From Chrysaora quinquecirrha (Eukaryota > Cnidaria > Scyphozoa > Semaeostomeae > Pelagiidae), in NCBI GenBank assembly GCA_014526335.1, contig JACTAT010000009.1, positions 2,180,446 through 2,244,445 of the forward strand: a stretch of DNA of 64,000 nucleotides, in the 5' to 3' direction. Shown here one piece after another: positions 1 through 11,845 of this stretch (position 1 is the stretch's first letter; every line of letters begins with the position of its first letter). Under the pieces are notes generated by a model that saw only the letters and a list, made by a program, of their open reading frames with translations, searched no databases and was not told the origin of the DNA. The position numbers were made by a program, and so were the translations under genes.

Positions 1-38
1 TTGTTAATTTACCCTATATCCACTTTCCACTACATCAA

Positions 39-614
39 TTAACTTGATTCCTGCTGCGAAAGAGTGTTACGCCCTGTGCTACCATCAGCTGCAGCTTTCT
101 GAACATATTGGATCATGTCTGTTCTAATAGCTCTTAAAACGGAGGCTTCTTTGATGATCATGATGGAGATGAGCGGCTCTTTGCGATTCCCGCTTGGGCT
201 GAACAAAGGCTTTTAAGTCGGTTCCTCCTACTCTCAAGCTTGTTGTAGCCGTAGGTGCGGCGCTTGTTGCAAAAGAGCATAAGATCATCGTTCTAGCTTT
301 AGAGTCTTCGGTCAATGTGATCTTTAAAACGGAGTTTCCTTCAAGGGCTATTAAGCGGCGTTGGTAAGGATTAGCTTTCACTTTGACATTGCAAACGTGT
401 CTCGCGCTCAACGCAGGGGCCCAAATGGCGGAACGTTCCAGTTTTCAAATTCAAGAGTTTTACCCTTCATCGGGTATAACGGTTTGAAATTGAGTCTTAG
501 TGTTTTCCTCGAATGGGGCAAAAATAGTAAAGCAGAATAACTTCCTAATGAGTTTAGAATGTAGAATAGTCTCAAGTATGTAGTTGCCTTGGCACTAGCA
601 AATCTTTTGCGCAT
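39..614 (-). pseudogene. Unrecognised degenerate coding fragment
   Basis: I do not recognise the family. Three overlapping minus-strand frames look protein-like and can be chained. One is read from about 614 to 408, one from 442 to about 160 (with VCNVKVKANPYQRRLIAL), and a third ends at a TAA at 39-41 (with MIIKEASVLRAIRTDMIQYV). The last junction is a one-base frame change near 160-180, in a region where both frames read sensibly. The composition is mixed and globular, with no signal peptide or membrane segment. It could be the 3' part of a transposon ORF or the last exons of a decayed host gene. No splice signals convincingly explain the frame changes, so I call it a pseudogene fragment. 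Confidence 0.35.
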
Positions 615-1793
615 TGATTTTGGTTACGTTTGTTGCATTACCTGTCATAGGAGGCAGAATGTACATGTTCATCACAATTTAGTTATAAAAACATCACAAG
701 GAGGATTCATTTTGTCTATATACGAAATTATTTGAGGTTTTAAGACCAATATTACTAAATATCGGGGTTCCATACTGGTTTCTCATTCCACGATTCCACG
801 GAATTGGATTTTATTGCACTTCCCAAAGCATAACTCCATCGGGGGGTATCAACCAACATTAAGAATTCATAGCACAGAAAACAAGAACAAAGAGCAATTA
901 ACAAACACATGGAACTTCATTTTTGACAATTATCCAATTAATTTGTTCAAAGAAGGGGTACAATTTTTGCCTTTTGTCTTAGTAATTATGTTTTGATTTG
1001 TACATAAAAAGCATCTTTACGCTAACCTACACCCTGATAGCAAGACTCGCTTCAATTAGTTCCTTACAAATTGTTGATGAAAATGGCGGTTTCTTGCTGG
1101 AACACTGCGTGAGTTTGGCTAGAGAAAAACGGGTTGGACGCGTCTCACAAGAAAATTCACGATGGCCAACAGGTAAAATCGTGTTTAGGATGTGATACTG
1201 AACACATTTGTGCAAAAATTAAAAGTCCCGCTAAAATTGCAGGTAGTCACCCCGATTTTGGCTGTCAGCACCCGGACTAGTAGTAAGTAAACAATACAGC
1301 TGGTGAAAACCTATCTTTAAAAACAGGTGGAGAACTGTGAGAAATATACTTTGCCATGCATTGGCAGTCGAACTCTGTTAAAAATCTTAAAGTAGACATG
1401 AAATAATACAGAATTACAAAGTTACAAGTGCCGCCTTTCAAGCAACGAGGAGATATTTAAATTTGAAGATGGAGAACTGTGGGGAGAACTGTGTGGAGAA
1501 CTGTAGAACTTGGCATCCCGCTTGGTTGCTCCTTATTCAAATTCGCAGTCCATCAAATAACAATGCCAATTATGCTTACTTTAGCATTCTTCCGTTCTCT
1601 GTTGTGAAGATCAACAACACTTGAAAGCAAGTACATCAAGCCTGCATAATTCGTTTCATTTTCTGAATTTCGTAATAATTCACTGCTAAACAGTGGAGTC
1701 AGTTTATGAGCTTTGATCAAAAGTTTTCAGTTTATAGTTAGATTCGTCTCGAGACAACATAATTCAAACTGTTTTATGTAAATTTACAACCCT
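615..1793. other. Non-coding stretch, no gene recognised
   Basis: There are short ORFs on both strands at 814-1215 but none has recognisable motifs. A phrase built on 'ggagaactgtg' recurs at about 1329, 1470, 1482 and 1494. I see no RNA gene or element ends here. Confidence 0.5.
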
Positions 1794-1801
1794 CCTGTTA
1801 C

Positions 1802-2349
1802 CAGGGACGCCTGCACTTATGGAGGGCAAGGGGGGCAAAGGTTTGAAGAAGGGCAACTAAGGGGGTTTGGGGGCGTAGCCCCAAGAAAATTTTAAGCTAC
1901 CACGCCCTTTAGAAGCCTGGAAAACGTGGGAAACGCCCTTTAAATTTTTCCATTGACAATAAAACTGTTTAAGATTTACTCGTTTTTGCAAGAGCAATCT
2001 TTTTTTTGAAGAATTCTTATGTATTTAAAGTCATAAAGGTGAGTAATATGATGTTGCTATTGGTTTTCGAAAAATGATTTTCTCTGTTCATTAATTTTTG
2101 AAAAATTACGGGCGACAAGTTTCACATCGATTTTCCCTCGACCCAGAAACAAATAATGAACTCAATGTATGATGGTCCTTTCTTGCCTTTCTTCTATTCT
2201 ACAATCCTACAATATTTATCAGACAACTTTAAAGCTATTATAAAAATAATTGTTGTCGCTGAGGGCACATCTTGCCCCTCCTTGCCCCCCTTGGATAAGG
2301 GCAGGAGGGGCAGTTGCCCCCCTTGCCCCCCCCACCGCAGGCGTCCTTG
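1802..2349. mobile_element. hAT-like non-autonomous element (MITE) with 8-bp TSD
   Basis: The left end CAGGGACGCCTGC and the right end, read inverted, CAAGGACGCCTGC form terminal inverted repeats. Each continues into related G-rich subterminal sequence containing GGCAAGGGGGGCAA. The element is flanked by a perfect 8-bp direct duplication, CCTGTTAC, at 1794-1801 and 2350-2357. CAGGG-type ends plus an 8-bp duplication are the hallmark of the hAT superfamily. The 548-bp interior has no transposase-like frame, so it depends on an enzyme made elsewhere. Confidence 0.8.
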
Positions 2350-2357
2350 CCTGTTAC

Positions 2358-3202
2358 TGTTTATAACAGAATTTCTGACCTTCTGTTTTGCTGTGATTAC
2401 TCAAAATTCAGACAATCCTCGTCAAAAAGGCTGGGACACCTCGAACTTTTGTAAAATTCTCGCTCTAAACACGCATACCCCCCTCCCCCCGACTCAATGT
2501 TGGTGAAATCGATGTTGACCATGGTCCCAACATTGAGACGGAGGGAAGGGGGGTCTTATTACCCAAATATGTTGTAATGGGACGGGGTTTTTAAGGTAAA
2601 ACATACTTATAACATACTGTCCCCAATATTTTTGACGAGGATTGTACCTTGGCTGGTTCAAAGGCAAAATTGTTGCCTTTAATCGACGTGATGGTTATTT
2701 CGTTGAGTTTGAAGAAACAGAAAAGGATGGAAAATGGAGTGATTGGTTGGACAATCTTGATACGAACGATACAAGATTTATTTAAACTTTCTTTTTTGTA
2801 TTTAACAATTAATTTTCAAAAAAGCTGTGGAAAATAAGAACCCATTTCCAAGTTAATTCAAACGCGATAGGCGATAAAGAAAAAAGCAGTTATTCTAATC
2901 GTTTTAATAGTTTTAAAAGTATCCGATTTACAAAATGTCCCGATTTTCACGCATGACTCAACCGTGCAGTATGTAATCTTGAAAATCTTTGTACATTTGC
3001 ATCTAGTAGGCCGGACAAAGTAAGTTGATAAAGAAGGACGATTCAGTTGATCAGAAATTTGTTAAAATTTTAACTGAATATTTATTTGATGTAAGTTTAA
3101 AAGTTCAGTAGTGCAATTTCAGTTACAAAACTGAGATAATGTATCATGCTCTTGCTTCCTCTATTAATGGATGAAAAAGGTTTAAAAATTCAATCCCAAT
3201 TT
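2358..3202. other. Non-coding stretch with a small inverted repeat
   Basis: No gene is seen. A perfect short inverted pair, CTCAATGTTGG at about 2493-2503 and CCAACATTGAG at 2527-2537, is embedded in flanking C-rich and G-rich tracts and could form a hairpin. It may be a decayed miniature element. Confidence 0.4.
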
Positions 3203-3208
3203 TATCAG

Positions 3209-3283
3209 ATACAAAACAAAAGGTCTAATACGCCATTAGATAACGGCGGATTTTGCATTCTGTTATGTATAGTGTATTGTTAG
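3209..3283. repeat. Isolated copy of the 73-bp palindromic repeat
   Basis: This is a single diverged copy of the unit that forms the main array at 3772-4947. It keeps the core CGCCATTAGATAACGGCG and the end CTGTTATGTA. It lies about 490 bp upstream of the array, so the unit also exists outside the tandem block. Confidence 0.8.
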
Positions 3284-3771
3284 AGGACAGAAATTGTAAT
3301 TCTTAGCTATGAACATCGATAAACCTTGAACGATAATCGCGTGATTCATATTGGTTCAAGTTCAGCTTTTTACACATTGCAGAGTTTGTCCTGTTGTTCA
3401 GTTTCCTTTCTTTCATAGGTTCCGTTGTTATTATCACTTGTCATCATCTTTGTTTTGTTATTATTATTGATTTTCTCATGTTAGGGTATTGAATCAGTCG
3501 TTATGTTTTAGTCGCTAAGTTTAGACGTGTTCCGATATCTGTTTAGCTGATTTAGGCGAGAGTGAGAAAGATTGTATTTGCGAAAGTTTCATAGTGTTTT
3601 ATATAAAGTTAAAAGAAAGAATAGCTGTTTTGTTGTCGAATCTATGCATCGTCATTGTACTTTATGAAATTATATGCTTGCTGAGAAACTTTGTAAATTC
3701 ATTTCGTTGGTATCTATTTTATCTTGGAACTCACGCAACTTGTAGAAGTCGTCCTTCTACAGTATGACAGA
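3284..3771. other. Spacer between isolated and arrayed 73-bp repeats
   Basis: AT-rich sequence with no open frame and no recognisable element end. Confidence 0.5.
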
Positions 3772-4947
3772 ACATAACAAAAGGCCTAATACGCCATTAG
3801 ATAACGGCGGATTTTGCATTCTGTTATGTATAGTGTATTACAATACATAACAAAAGGCCTAATACGCCATTAGATAACGGCGGATTTTGCATTCTGTTAT
3901 GTATAGTGTATTACAATACATAACAAAAGGCCTAATACGCCATTAGATAACGGCGGATTTTGCATTCTGTTATGTATAGTGTATTACAATACATAACAAA
4001 AGGCCTAATACGCCATTAGATAACGGCGGATTTTGCATTCTGTTATGTATAGTGTATTACAATGCATAACAAAAGGCCTAATACGCCATTAGATAACGGC
4101 GGATTTTGCATTCTGTTATGTATAGTTATTATAGTACATAACAAAAGGCTAAATACGCCATTAGATAACGGTGAATTTTGCATTCTGTTATGTATAGTGT
4201 ATTACAATACATAACTAAAGGTCTAATACGCCATTAGATAACGGCGGATTTTGCGTTCTGTTATGTATAGTGTATTACAATACCTAACAAAAGGTTAAAA
4301 GATAACGGCGGGTTTTGCATTCTGCTATGTATAGTGTATTACAATACATAACAAAAGGCTAAAAGATAACGGCGGATTTTGCATTCTGTTATGTATAGTT
4401 TATTATAGTACATAACAAAAGGCTAAATACGCCATTAGATAACAGCGGATTTTCCATTCTGTTATGTATAGTTTATTACAATACATAACAAAAGGCTAAA
4501 AGATAACGGCGGATTTTGCATTCTGTTATGTATAGTTTATTATTGTGCATAAAAAAAGGCCTAATATGCCATTAGATAACGGCGGATTTTGTATTCTGTT
4601 ATGTATAGTTATTATAGTACATAACAAAAGGCTAAATACGCCATTAGATAACAGCGGATTTTCCATTCTGTTATGTATAGTTTATTACAGTACATAACAA
4701 AGGCTAAATACGCCATTAGATAACAGCGGATTTTGCATTCTGTTATGTATAGTGTATTACAATGCATAACAAAAGGTTAAAAGATAACGGCGGATTTTGC
4801 ATTCTGTTATGTATAGTGTATTACAATACATAACAAAAGGTTAAATACGCCATTAGGTAACGGCGGATTTTGCATTCTGTTATGTATAGTTTATTATTGT
4901 ACATAACAAAAGGCCTAATATGCCATTAGTTTCCATTCTGTTATGTA
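3772..4947. repeat. Tandem array of a 73-bp palindromic satellite unit
   Basis: About 16 head-to-tail copies are present. The consensus spacing is 73 bp, measured between CAATACATAAC phrases at 3841 and 3914. Shorter variants lack the CTAATACGCCATT part. Each unit is itself an imperfect palindrome: it begins TACATAACA and ends TGTTATGTA, with CGCC and GGCG flanking ATTAGATAA in the middle. The first five units are nearly identical and later ones diverge, which suggests recent expansion at the left edge. The structure reads as a miniature hairpin element that became a satellite. No spacers of unique sequence separate the units. Confidence 0.9.
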
Positions 4948-5080
4948 CTACAACACGTAACAGTACACACAGTGCGACATGTTTTTCAATGCAATAGACG
5001 AAAGGGGGCTCTGGGGAAGGGGGTCGGAGCAATAATGGGATCAAAGGGGGGCGATGCTTTATATTACAGATTACAGCATG

Positions 5081-5247
5081 TTTTACATTCTGTTATGTAT
5101 CATTTATTATATTATATAACATAATGGAAAATTCGCCATTAGATAACGGCGGATTTTGCATTCTGTTATGTATCATTTATTACATTACATAACATAATGG
5201 AAAATTCGCCATTAGATAACGGCGGATTTTGCATTCTGTTATGTATT
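5081..5247. repeat. Variant copies of the 73-bp palindromic repeat
   Basis: Two and a half copies of a second subtype follow a 130-bp break. They share the CGCCATTAGATAACGGCGG core but carry a different linker (ATCATTTATTAcATTA) between units. Confidence 0.8.
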
Positions 5248-6259
5248 ATGTTTGTTGTTTTAAATAACTTTTAGTTTATATTGTTTTAAGTTGATATTTA
5301 TTTAAATTTCACATAACAAACCAGCTGCATTAAAAAATTCTGTTAAGTACTACCATAAACTGCATACTATGCGGATGTAAAGTGTCCCCTGGGAGGGTCA
5401 AGAGGCATGAAGCCATGGATTTTGAAAATTGGGTAGCTAGAATTGCTTTAGGGCTTAAGAAAAACAGCCAACCTAAAACACTGTCTAGGGGGGTCTGGGG
5501 GCATGCACCCCCCAGAAAAAAATTGAATTTAGAGCGTTGATAATGGCTTAGAATGACGATTTTTACTTTACTTTCAAGAAACTGATGCCTTTTTTCAGCA
5601 AGTTTGTTAGATTTTTTAGGAAAAAGAACGTAAAATCTGTTATGATGTGATTTAGACGACAATAAAAAATTTGGAGGTTCTACATCTAGGGAGTTCCAGG
5701 GGCTGTTTTCATATTTGATTGGCTGTTTTCATATCTATTATAAATAACTATCACAATTCCAGCTTCCATAACTTTCTTCATTCACCACATCAAAAAAGTA
5801 GCATCAAACAGCTTTTAATTTGTGCACCAAAGCAAGGCTTTTGCAACTTTGTGCACCAGCTTGTGCACCAACCAGCCACCCTGTGCACCTGCACATCGCT
5901 TTCTTTCCATTCCTGGAAACAGGCTCTATTTACTGCCCCAGCATCAGATTCGCAGCAGGGAAACCACAGCGATAAAAAGATTTTTTCATGTGAACTCACT
6001 AATTTTCTTTACGAAATTGAAGTATTAAATATCAAAAAAGTTCAAATATTGTGTTGAATTATCTAATATAGCAATATTTTATATAACAAACGCTGTCTTG
6101 ATAATCACAACAAAAAATACTTCCAAATGAAATATAAGTAGTTTACATTCTGGTACCCCTGCTGCGAATCCGATGCTGGGAATCTGATTCTGGGTCTCAT
6201 TCTGATTCTGATTCTGGGTCTGATTGGACTGCGGTCACCTCTAATGCCTTGTTAGCTTT
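5248..6259. other. Non-coding stretch with element-like remnants
   Basis: The region 5380-5700 includes GGGGGGTCTGGGGGCATGC at about 5490-5508, a phrase common in decayed hAT-type repeats and seen again near 46245 and 39145. An inverted pair, CCCAGCATCAGATTCGCAGC near 5937 and its complement near 6159-6181, brackets about 200 bp and may mark a small fold-back element. The ORFs at 5719-6057 overlap each other on both strands and show no domain. Confidence 0.4.
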
Positions 6260-6267
6260 ATTACAAA

Positions 6268-7295
6268 AGGAGGGTGCCCGCGCCCCGGCCGGGGCATGGC
6301 CGGGGCTGGCCGGAGCCATTGGCCGGGATATTTTCACAACTTTTCCATTTATTTTGTTGGCCCCGGCCAGCCCCGGCCAGAGAAAAGCTTTCCGGGTCAA
6401 TTTCTCAATTTCTTACTTTCTAATTATCAAAAATATGTAACATGGTAGCTATCCCCCTCTTGGTGTAAAAGATGTGCAAATGTTGTGACCAATTGTTAAT
6501 ACCATATATATCTTTTCGGAATACCATATAAATTATTTCTCAAATATGTATCCACCCCCTGGATGGCTGTGTCAAATTATGTAAATATCATTCTGCCAAT
6601 TATGCTTCAACAGCATATTTCCTTACCAAGTATTTGTGTGTCGTGTTGTCTCATCATTCGTGTGTCGTGTTGTCTCTATGTCTCTAACCGTATATTTCAG
6701 TTATGATTATCATCATGTCATTCTGGCAACTCGGCAACCAAGAAACACAGCCACTGTGCGTGTGCCACATTCTGTAACTCTCTATCTCTCAAACTTTATA
6801 TCTCAGTCCTGATTATGATTATGTCTTTCTGGCAACCCTGCAACCCAGAAACCCGGCCACTGTGTCAGACTCTAAAACTCTCTCTCTGTCTTTTTCCATC
6901 TGATGGTATATCACTGCTATCATTACGATTATGTCATTCTGGCAACCCGAAACCCAAAAACCCGGCAACTGTGTCAAATTCTATAACTCTCTACGTATCC
7001 TATCTCTTCCTGTATATGTTAGTGTGTTTATGATTATGTCATTCTGGGACTTATTCATTCATTGACCTAAATACGTAGTCCAGTCAAAATAATCATCTTA
7101 AGAGGCTAGTCACCCTGTGATTTATTTCGTCCTGATATATGGACGGGTAGCCCTCTTTTTTAGAGGATATTAATCTCTTATGAGTGTAAACAGGAAGTGT
7201 TGTTTATAGCGGATTAAAAAAAAACAGCCCCGGCCACTGAACTTTTTTATTTATTTTTTCAGCCCCGGCCATGCCCCGGCCAGTGGCACCCTCCT
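6268..7295. mobile_element. GC-rich-ended TIR element, non-autonomous, 8-bp TSD
   Basis: The ends are AGGAGGGTGCC at 6268 and its exact inverse GGCACCCTCCT at 7285-7295. Both are followed inward by GGCCGGGGCATGGCCGGGGC-type sequence. The flanks carry the direct duplication ATTACAAA at 6260-6267 and 7296-7303; one or two further bases are ambiguous because the surrounding sequence is similar. An 8-bp duplication suggests hAT, but the ends are not CAGGG, so the superfamily is open. The interior is a tandem repeat (6705-7060) and has no transposase. Confidence 0.75.
6705..7060. repeat. About 115-bp tandem repeat inside the GC-rich-ended element
   Basis: Roughly three diverged copies are present. 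Each contains GATTATGTCATTCTGGCAAC followed by an AACCCAGAAACCCGGCCACTG-like phrase and a CT-rich tail. The repeats fill the middle of the 6268-7295 element. Confidence 0.7.
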
Positions 7296-7303
7296 ATTAC
7301 AAA

Positions 7304-7800
7304 AGGAAACAGAAGCGCTGGCACTTCGCGATCACTTGTGCATGTGCAAGGAGTTCTATCTAGTTCTGTTGTTAAAGGTGAGTGTGCCTTTTTGTTTTTG
7401 GTTTCAAATTTCTGTTACCAGTAAGGAGGTTAACGGTTTTTTAGACTGCTTGGTTATTTAGATATTATCAGTCGAAGCAGTCGAAGCAGGTTTTCAATAC
7501 CTAATACAACCTACTACGCGGTTACGATACGAGGCCTACCGTTTTAAGGTCTATCACGGATTACCTTTAGAATACAGGACCACCTCGAAGTTATACCTTT
7601 TATGTTGTGAGCCTACAACCTACGGGTGTATCTGTGCATATGTACCTACACGGCCCATGTGTGATTAGCATTTGTGGCCTACAGAAGGTTGGGAGCCCTA
7701 ATCATGTCGACGTACAACCTGGAACTTACAACATAGGGTGATAGTTATATTTTTCCGCCATGCTAGGACCCTCCACCTAGAACACACAGTATTGCTTTGT
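7304..7800. other. Non-coding; dispersed repeat shared with 44.9 kb
   Basis: From about 7345 to 7490 the sequence matches 44934-45056 in the same orientation. Shared features are a GTGAGT splice-donor-like site, TTTCAAATTTCTGTTAC and GTTATTTAGATATT. This indicates a shared dispersed element or duplicated exon edge. The remainder to 7800 is featureless. Confidence 0.45.
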
Positions 7801-8280
7801 AGCTATGTTATTTATCAACCTACGACCTACCACCTACAACCAACAGCTAACAACCACACAACGAAAAGCGTAGCTATGTAGCTATGTTATTTTGCGAACC
7901 TACGACCTACAGCCTACAACCGACAGCCTACAACCACAGCATAGCTATGTAGCTATGTTTTTTTGCCAACCTACGACCTACAGCCTACAGCATATGTATG
8001 TAACTATGTTATTTTACGAACCTGCGACCTACAGCCTACAACCTACAGCCTACAACCACAGCATAGCTATGTAGCTATGTTTTTTTGCCAACCTACGACC
8101 TACAGCCTACAGCATATCTATGTAACTATGTTATTTTACGAACCTACGACCTACAGCCTACAACCTACAGCCTACAACCACAGCATAGCTATGTAGCTAT
8201 GTTTTTGCCAGCCTACAACCAACAACCTACAGCTCTGTAGCTATGCTATTTTACCAGCCTACAACCTACAACCTACAGCC
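7801..8280. repeat. Minisatellite of CTACAACCTACAGC / TAGCTATGTAGCTATG units
   Basis: Composite tandem repeats of roughly 75-80 bp alternate a (C)CTACRRCCTACAGC-rich part with AGCTATGTAGCTATGTT. About six copies are present and they diverge toward both ends. ORFs here on the plus strand are only repeat read-through. Confidence 0.85.
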
Positions 8281-9720
8281 TTTTCCAAGTTTTAATAAAG
8301 GGACAATGTTTGTTAAGGGTCAAGGCTTTGCTCCCGTCCTTTTAAACGGACAATATGCGTTGAGGGGTAAGGGGTATTCTTTCCATCTTTTAATAAACGG
8401 GCAATATTTGTTGGGGGTAAAGGCTTTGTTTCCATCCTTTAATAAACGGGTAATATCCGTTGAGGGGTAACGGGTGTCTTATCTATCGTTTAATAAACGG
8501 GCAATGTTTGTTGGGGGTAAAGGCTTTGTTTCCATCCTTTAATAAACGGGCAATATTCGATGAGGGGTAATGGGTGTCTTATCTATCTTTTAATAACCGG
8601 GGAATGTTTATTGGGGGTAAATGCTTTGTTTCCGTCCTTTAATAAACGGGTAATATCCGTTGAGGGGTAACGGGTGTCTTATCTATCTTTTAATAAACGG
8701 GCAATGTTTGTTGGGGGTAAAGGCTTTGTTTCCATCCTTTAATAAACGGGCAATATTCGATGAGGGGTAATGGGTGTCTTATCTATCTTTTAATAACTGG
8801 GGAATGTTTATTGGGGGTAAATGCTTTGTTTTCGTCCTTTAATAAACCGGCAATATTCGTTCAGGGGTAAAGGGTGTCTTATCTATCTTTTAATAAACGG
8901 GCAATGTTTGTTGGGGGTAAAGGCTTTGTCTCCATCCTTTTTATAAACGGACAATATCCGTTGAGGGGTAACGGATGTCTTATCTATCTTTTAATAACCG
9001 GGGAATGTTTGTTTGGGGTAAAGGCTTTGCTTCCACCCGTTAATGAATGGGCGATATTTGTTCAGGCGTAACGGGTGTCTTATCTATCTTTTAATAAACG
9101 GGCAATGTTTGTTAAGGGTAAAGGCTTTGTTTCCATCCTTTAATAAACGGACAATACTCGTTGAGGGGTAACGGATGTCTTATCTATCTTTTAATAACCG
9201 GGGAATGTTTGTTTGGGGTAAAGGCTTTGCTTCCACCCGTTAATGAATGGGCGATATTTGTTCAGGGGTAACGGGTGTCTTATCTATCTTTTAATAAACG
9301 GGCAATGTTTGTTAAGGGTAAAGGCTTTGTTTCCATCCTTTAATAAACGGACAATACTCGTTGAGGGGTAACGGATGTCTTATCTATCTTTTAATAACCG
9401 GGGAATGTTTGTTTGGGGTAAAGGCTTTGTTTCCGTCCTTTAATAAACGGGCAATATTAGTTGAGGGGTAACGGATGTCTTATCTATCTTTTAATAACCG
9501 GGGAATGTTTGTTTGGGGTAAAGGCCTTGTTTCTACCCTTTAATAAAGGGGCGATATTCGTTGAGTTGAGGGGTGACATAACGGGTAGCCTTTCCATCTT
9601 TTTATAAATGGGGAATGTTTGTTGGAAGTAAAGGCTTGCAGTGTTAATGGTTTTCCCTGTCATTTAATAAATGGGGAATGTTTGTTGTTGGGCAGCAGGT
9701 TTTCCCATCTTTTAATACTT
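8281..9720. repeat. About 50-bp minisatellite with dimer and tetramer higher-order structure
   Basis: Units begin AATAAACGGG and end in TTTCCATCCTTT or TCTTATCTATCTTTT alternately, so the true period is a dimer of about 101 bp. Variant pairs (ACGGGCAATG against CCGGGGAATG) repeat at about 200 bp, for example 8491 and 8692. About 28 monomers are present. The small plus-strand ORFs here are not genes. Confidence 0.85.
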
Positions 9721-9984
9721 GTGAAGACAAATCAATTTATGTATGGTTTATTGAGTTTGGACAAGTTTCCAGGATGTTAAAGTTTCAAGGATGTTATGCT
9801 ATAAGTTTAGTTTTTTGTTGACATTTCTCCAAATATGGTTATTTGGAGGTAACATGATGAAATATATGACAACAGAAATAATAAAATATCTTGCCCGATA
9901 TCTTTCATGTGAACGTCAAGAGGTTTTATCACATTTTGCCCTATGCTTTTGGAATTATTCTACAATGTTTGCACCCTGGGTAAT

Positions 9985-10388
9985 GTATGTGCAGTACAGT
10001 GGAGGGTGTGCAGTACGGTGGAGGATGTTCAGTACAGTGGAGGGATATCATAAGTACAGTGGAGGGATACCATCAGTACGGTGGAGGGTGTTCAGTACAG
10101 TGGAGGGATATCATCAGTATGGTGGAGGGATATCATCAGTACGGTGGAGGATGTTCAGTACGGTGGAGGGATATCAGCAGTACAGTGGAGGGATACCACC
10201 AGTACAGTGGAGGGATACCAGAAGTACTGTGGAGGATATTCAGTACTGTGGAGGGATACCATCAGTACAGTGGAGGGATACCATCAGTACGGCGGAGGAT
10301 GTTCAGTACAGTGGAGGGATATCATCAGTAGAGTGGAGGATGCTCAGTACTGTAGAGGGATATTAACAGTAATGTGGAGGGATACCTA
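9985..10388. repeat. 22-bp / 19-bp GTGGAGG minisatellite, stop-free in all plus frames
   Basis: Interleaved units of 22 bp (CAGTACAGTGGAGGGATATC plus AT) and 19 bp (TTCAGTACAGTGGAGGATG) recur about 19 times. None contains a stop codon in any forward frame, so three overlapping ORFs of 102-191 codons arise. The 191-codon frame starts upstream at 9791 with non-repeat sequence and ends at 10366. I see no independent sign that it is a gene. Confidence 0.85.
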
Positions 10389-11324
10389 AATGTCGAAAAT
10401 AGGCCATTTCAAAATAAATATAATTCAAGTTGATGGTGCATTGAGGGTGAAAGAAAGAATTCTTCTCAGACGTTAAGGTGGGCCCTATCAAATCTGTCAT
10501 CAGAAGTCGAAATGATTGACAGAGAATTTATCAGTGCATCAGGAATTTATGGTCGGAACTGAATAATTAGCAAATGCGCCCCACTGTTTGGTAGAATTTT
10601 GCCAGAGTCTTAGGTCTCGTGTGCAAAGGGCCTAAGGCTGATTTTCAATCTTAACTAACCAGGCAATTATTCTTTTGAAACAGCAGTTGCTGTCCATCTC
10701 TCAACAGGCAGGCAGTGTTTGCTTGGGGTAATGCTTGTTTTCCATGTTTAATAAGTGGGCAGTTTAGGTGATGGTTATTTACTTGGTGTTAAAAACAAAT
10801 AACCACAGCAGGCTATTAAACTCTTTTCAAAGGGTATTTTATTTTATGTCAAAACAATAGATAACCTAGCATGAAAATTTCAAAGTTTATATATATGTTT
10901 AGAGGTATAAAAAACAACAAAAGTGAGAAAGCTATTTTTAAAACCCATCCATAATATTTGCCTTGCCCAAAGCATAGAGAAAAAGTTCTTTTTGAAAGAA
11001 ACCTAGTCTAGATACATTGGCCTATTGACATTGCTTTATACAAACACCAGAACAAATTTCATTATCAATATCATAGCACAAAAAAGGGTTTCCCCTAAGA
11101 GGTTCCCCATACAATCTCATAAATTCCTGACTTTTCTTACATCTTTCTTGCTTCAACTATAAAGTCCCTTGCTACCAAGAATTTGCAGCCGGGTGACTCA
11201 TCATCAGGTTGTTTGAACAACATCGGACAACGGACAATAATTACAGGTTGAATCTTGCAGACCTTTTACTCTGCCATTTTAAATATCCCAAAGTTGCAAA
11301 TAACCTGAATCTGTAGTTCTGTAC
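10389..11324. other. Non-coding stretch
   Basis: No gene or element ends recognised. A degenerate piece of the 50-bp minisatellite motif (CAGGCAGTGTTTGCTTGGGG) appears near 10707-10726. Confidence 0.45.
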
Positions 11325-11423
11325 CTGCGTAAGCCATCCATCCCTTGTAAATCTTTCGCTTCTATCTGCATGACCAGTGAGCGAAGAACTCTGTGGACCA
11401 CCTGAAAACGCTACATTCAACAT
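11325..11423 (-). CDS. Possible first coding exon of an unrecognised gene
   Basis: On the minus strand an ATG at 11421-11423 opens a frame beginning MLNVAFSGGPQSSSLTGHAD. At 11324 it meets a good splice-donor match (ACGCAG then GTACAG). The composition is unlike the surrounding repeats. Downstream exons would lie at lower coordinates, but I cannot identify them, and the frame otherwise runs only to 11241. It could equally be a chance ORF. Confidence 0.25.
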
Positions 11424-11845
11424 GGCGCTGGCCTAACATTCACAAAACGAGCTCCAACTCCATCCTCACTGCCGTAAAATATAATTTCTAAACTATGCAA
11501 GTTAAGGCTGTTTTCTTGTCCTACATATCCGTGTTATTTTCAGCTTGTTACAACCAAGACTATGTCAACTAAAATGAGAACAAAGTCGCCACTGAAATCT
11601 CGTCCACCTCGTCTGACCGCTGTCCTCTAGAAATGCGGGACTAAAAACAATCGGTCATTCTGTGTTAAGTACACATTGTCCTGCGGAGAATACAATTGTC
11701 ATTCAACAAAAGCGCATTGTTTCAAATTATATTAATGACTCTGTTGGTTGTAGGTAGCCTACAATCAATACCAATGTATGGCCCTGTATTCTAAAAGTAA
11801 GCCTCTATCACTATGCCCTTTTAAGGCTCAATAATGCCCCACAGG

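Noticed and set aside
3772..4947. Regular repeat spacing resembling a CRISPR array
   Set aside because: The units are contiguous with no unique spacers, each unit is nearly the whole period, and the context is eukaryotic.
9791..10389. ORFs of 102-191 codons in three plus frames as a repeat-protein gene
   Set aside because: All three frames are open at once because the minisatellite lacks stops; only about 65 codons precede the repeat and show no domain.
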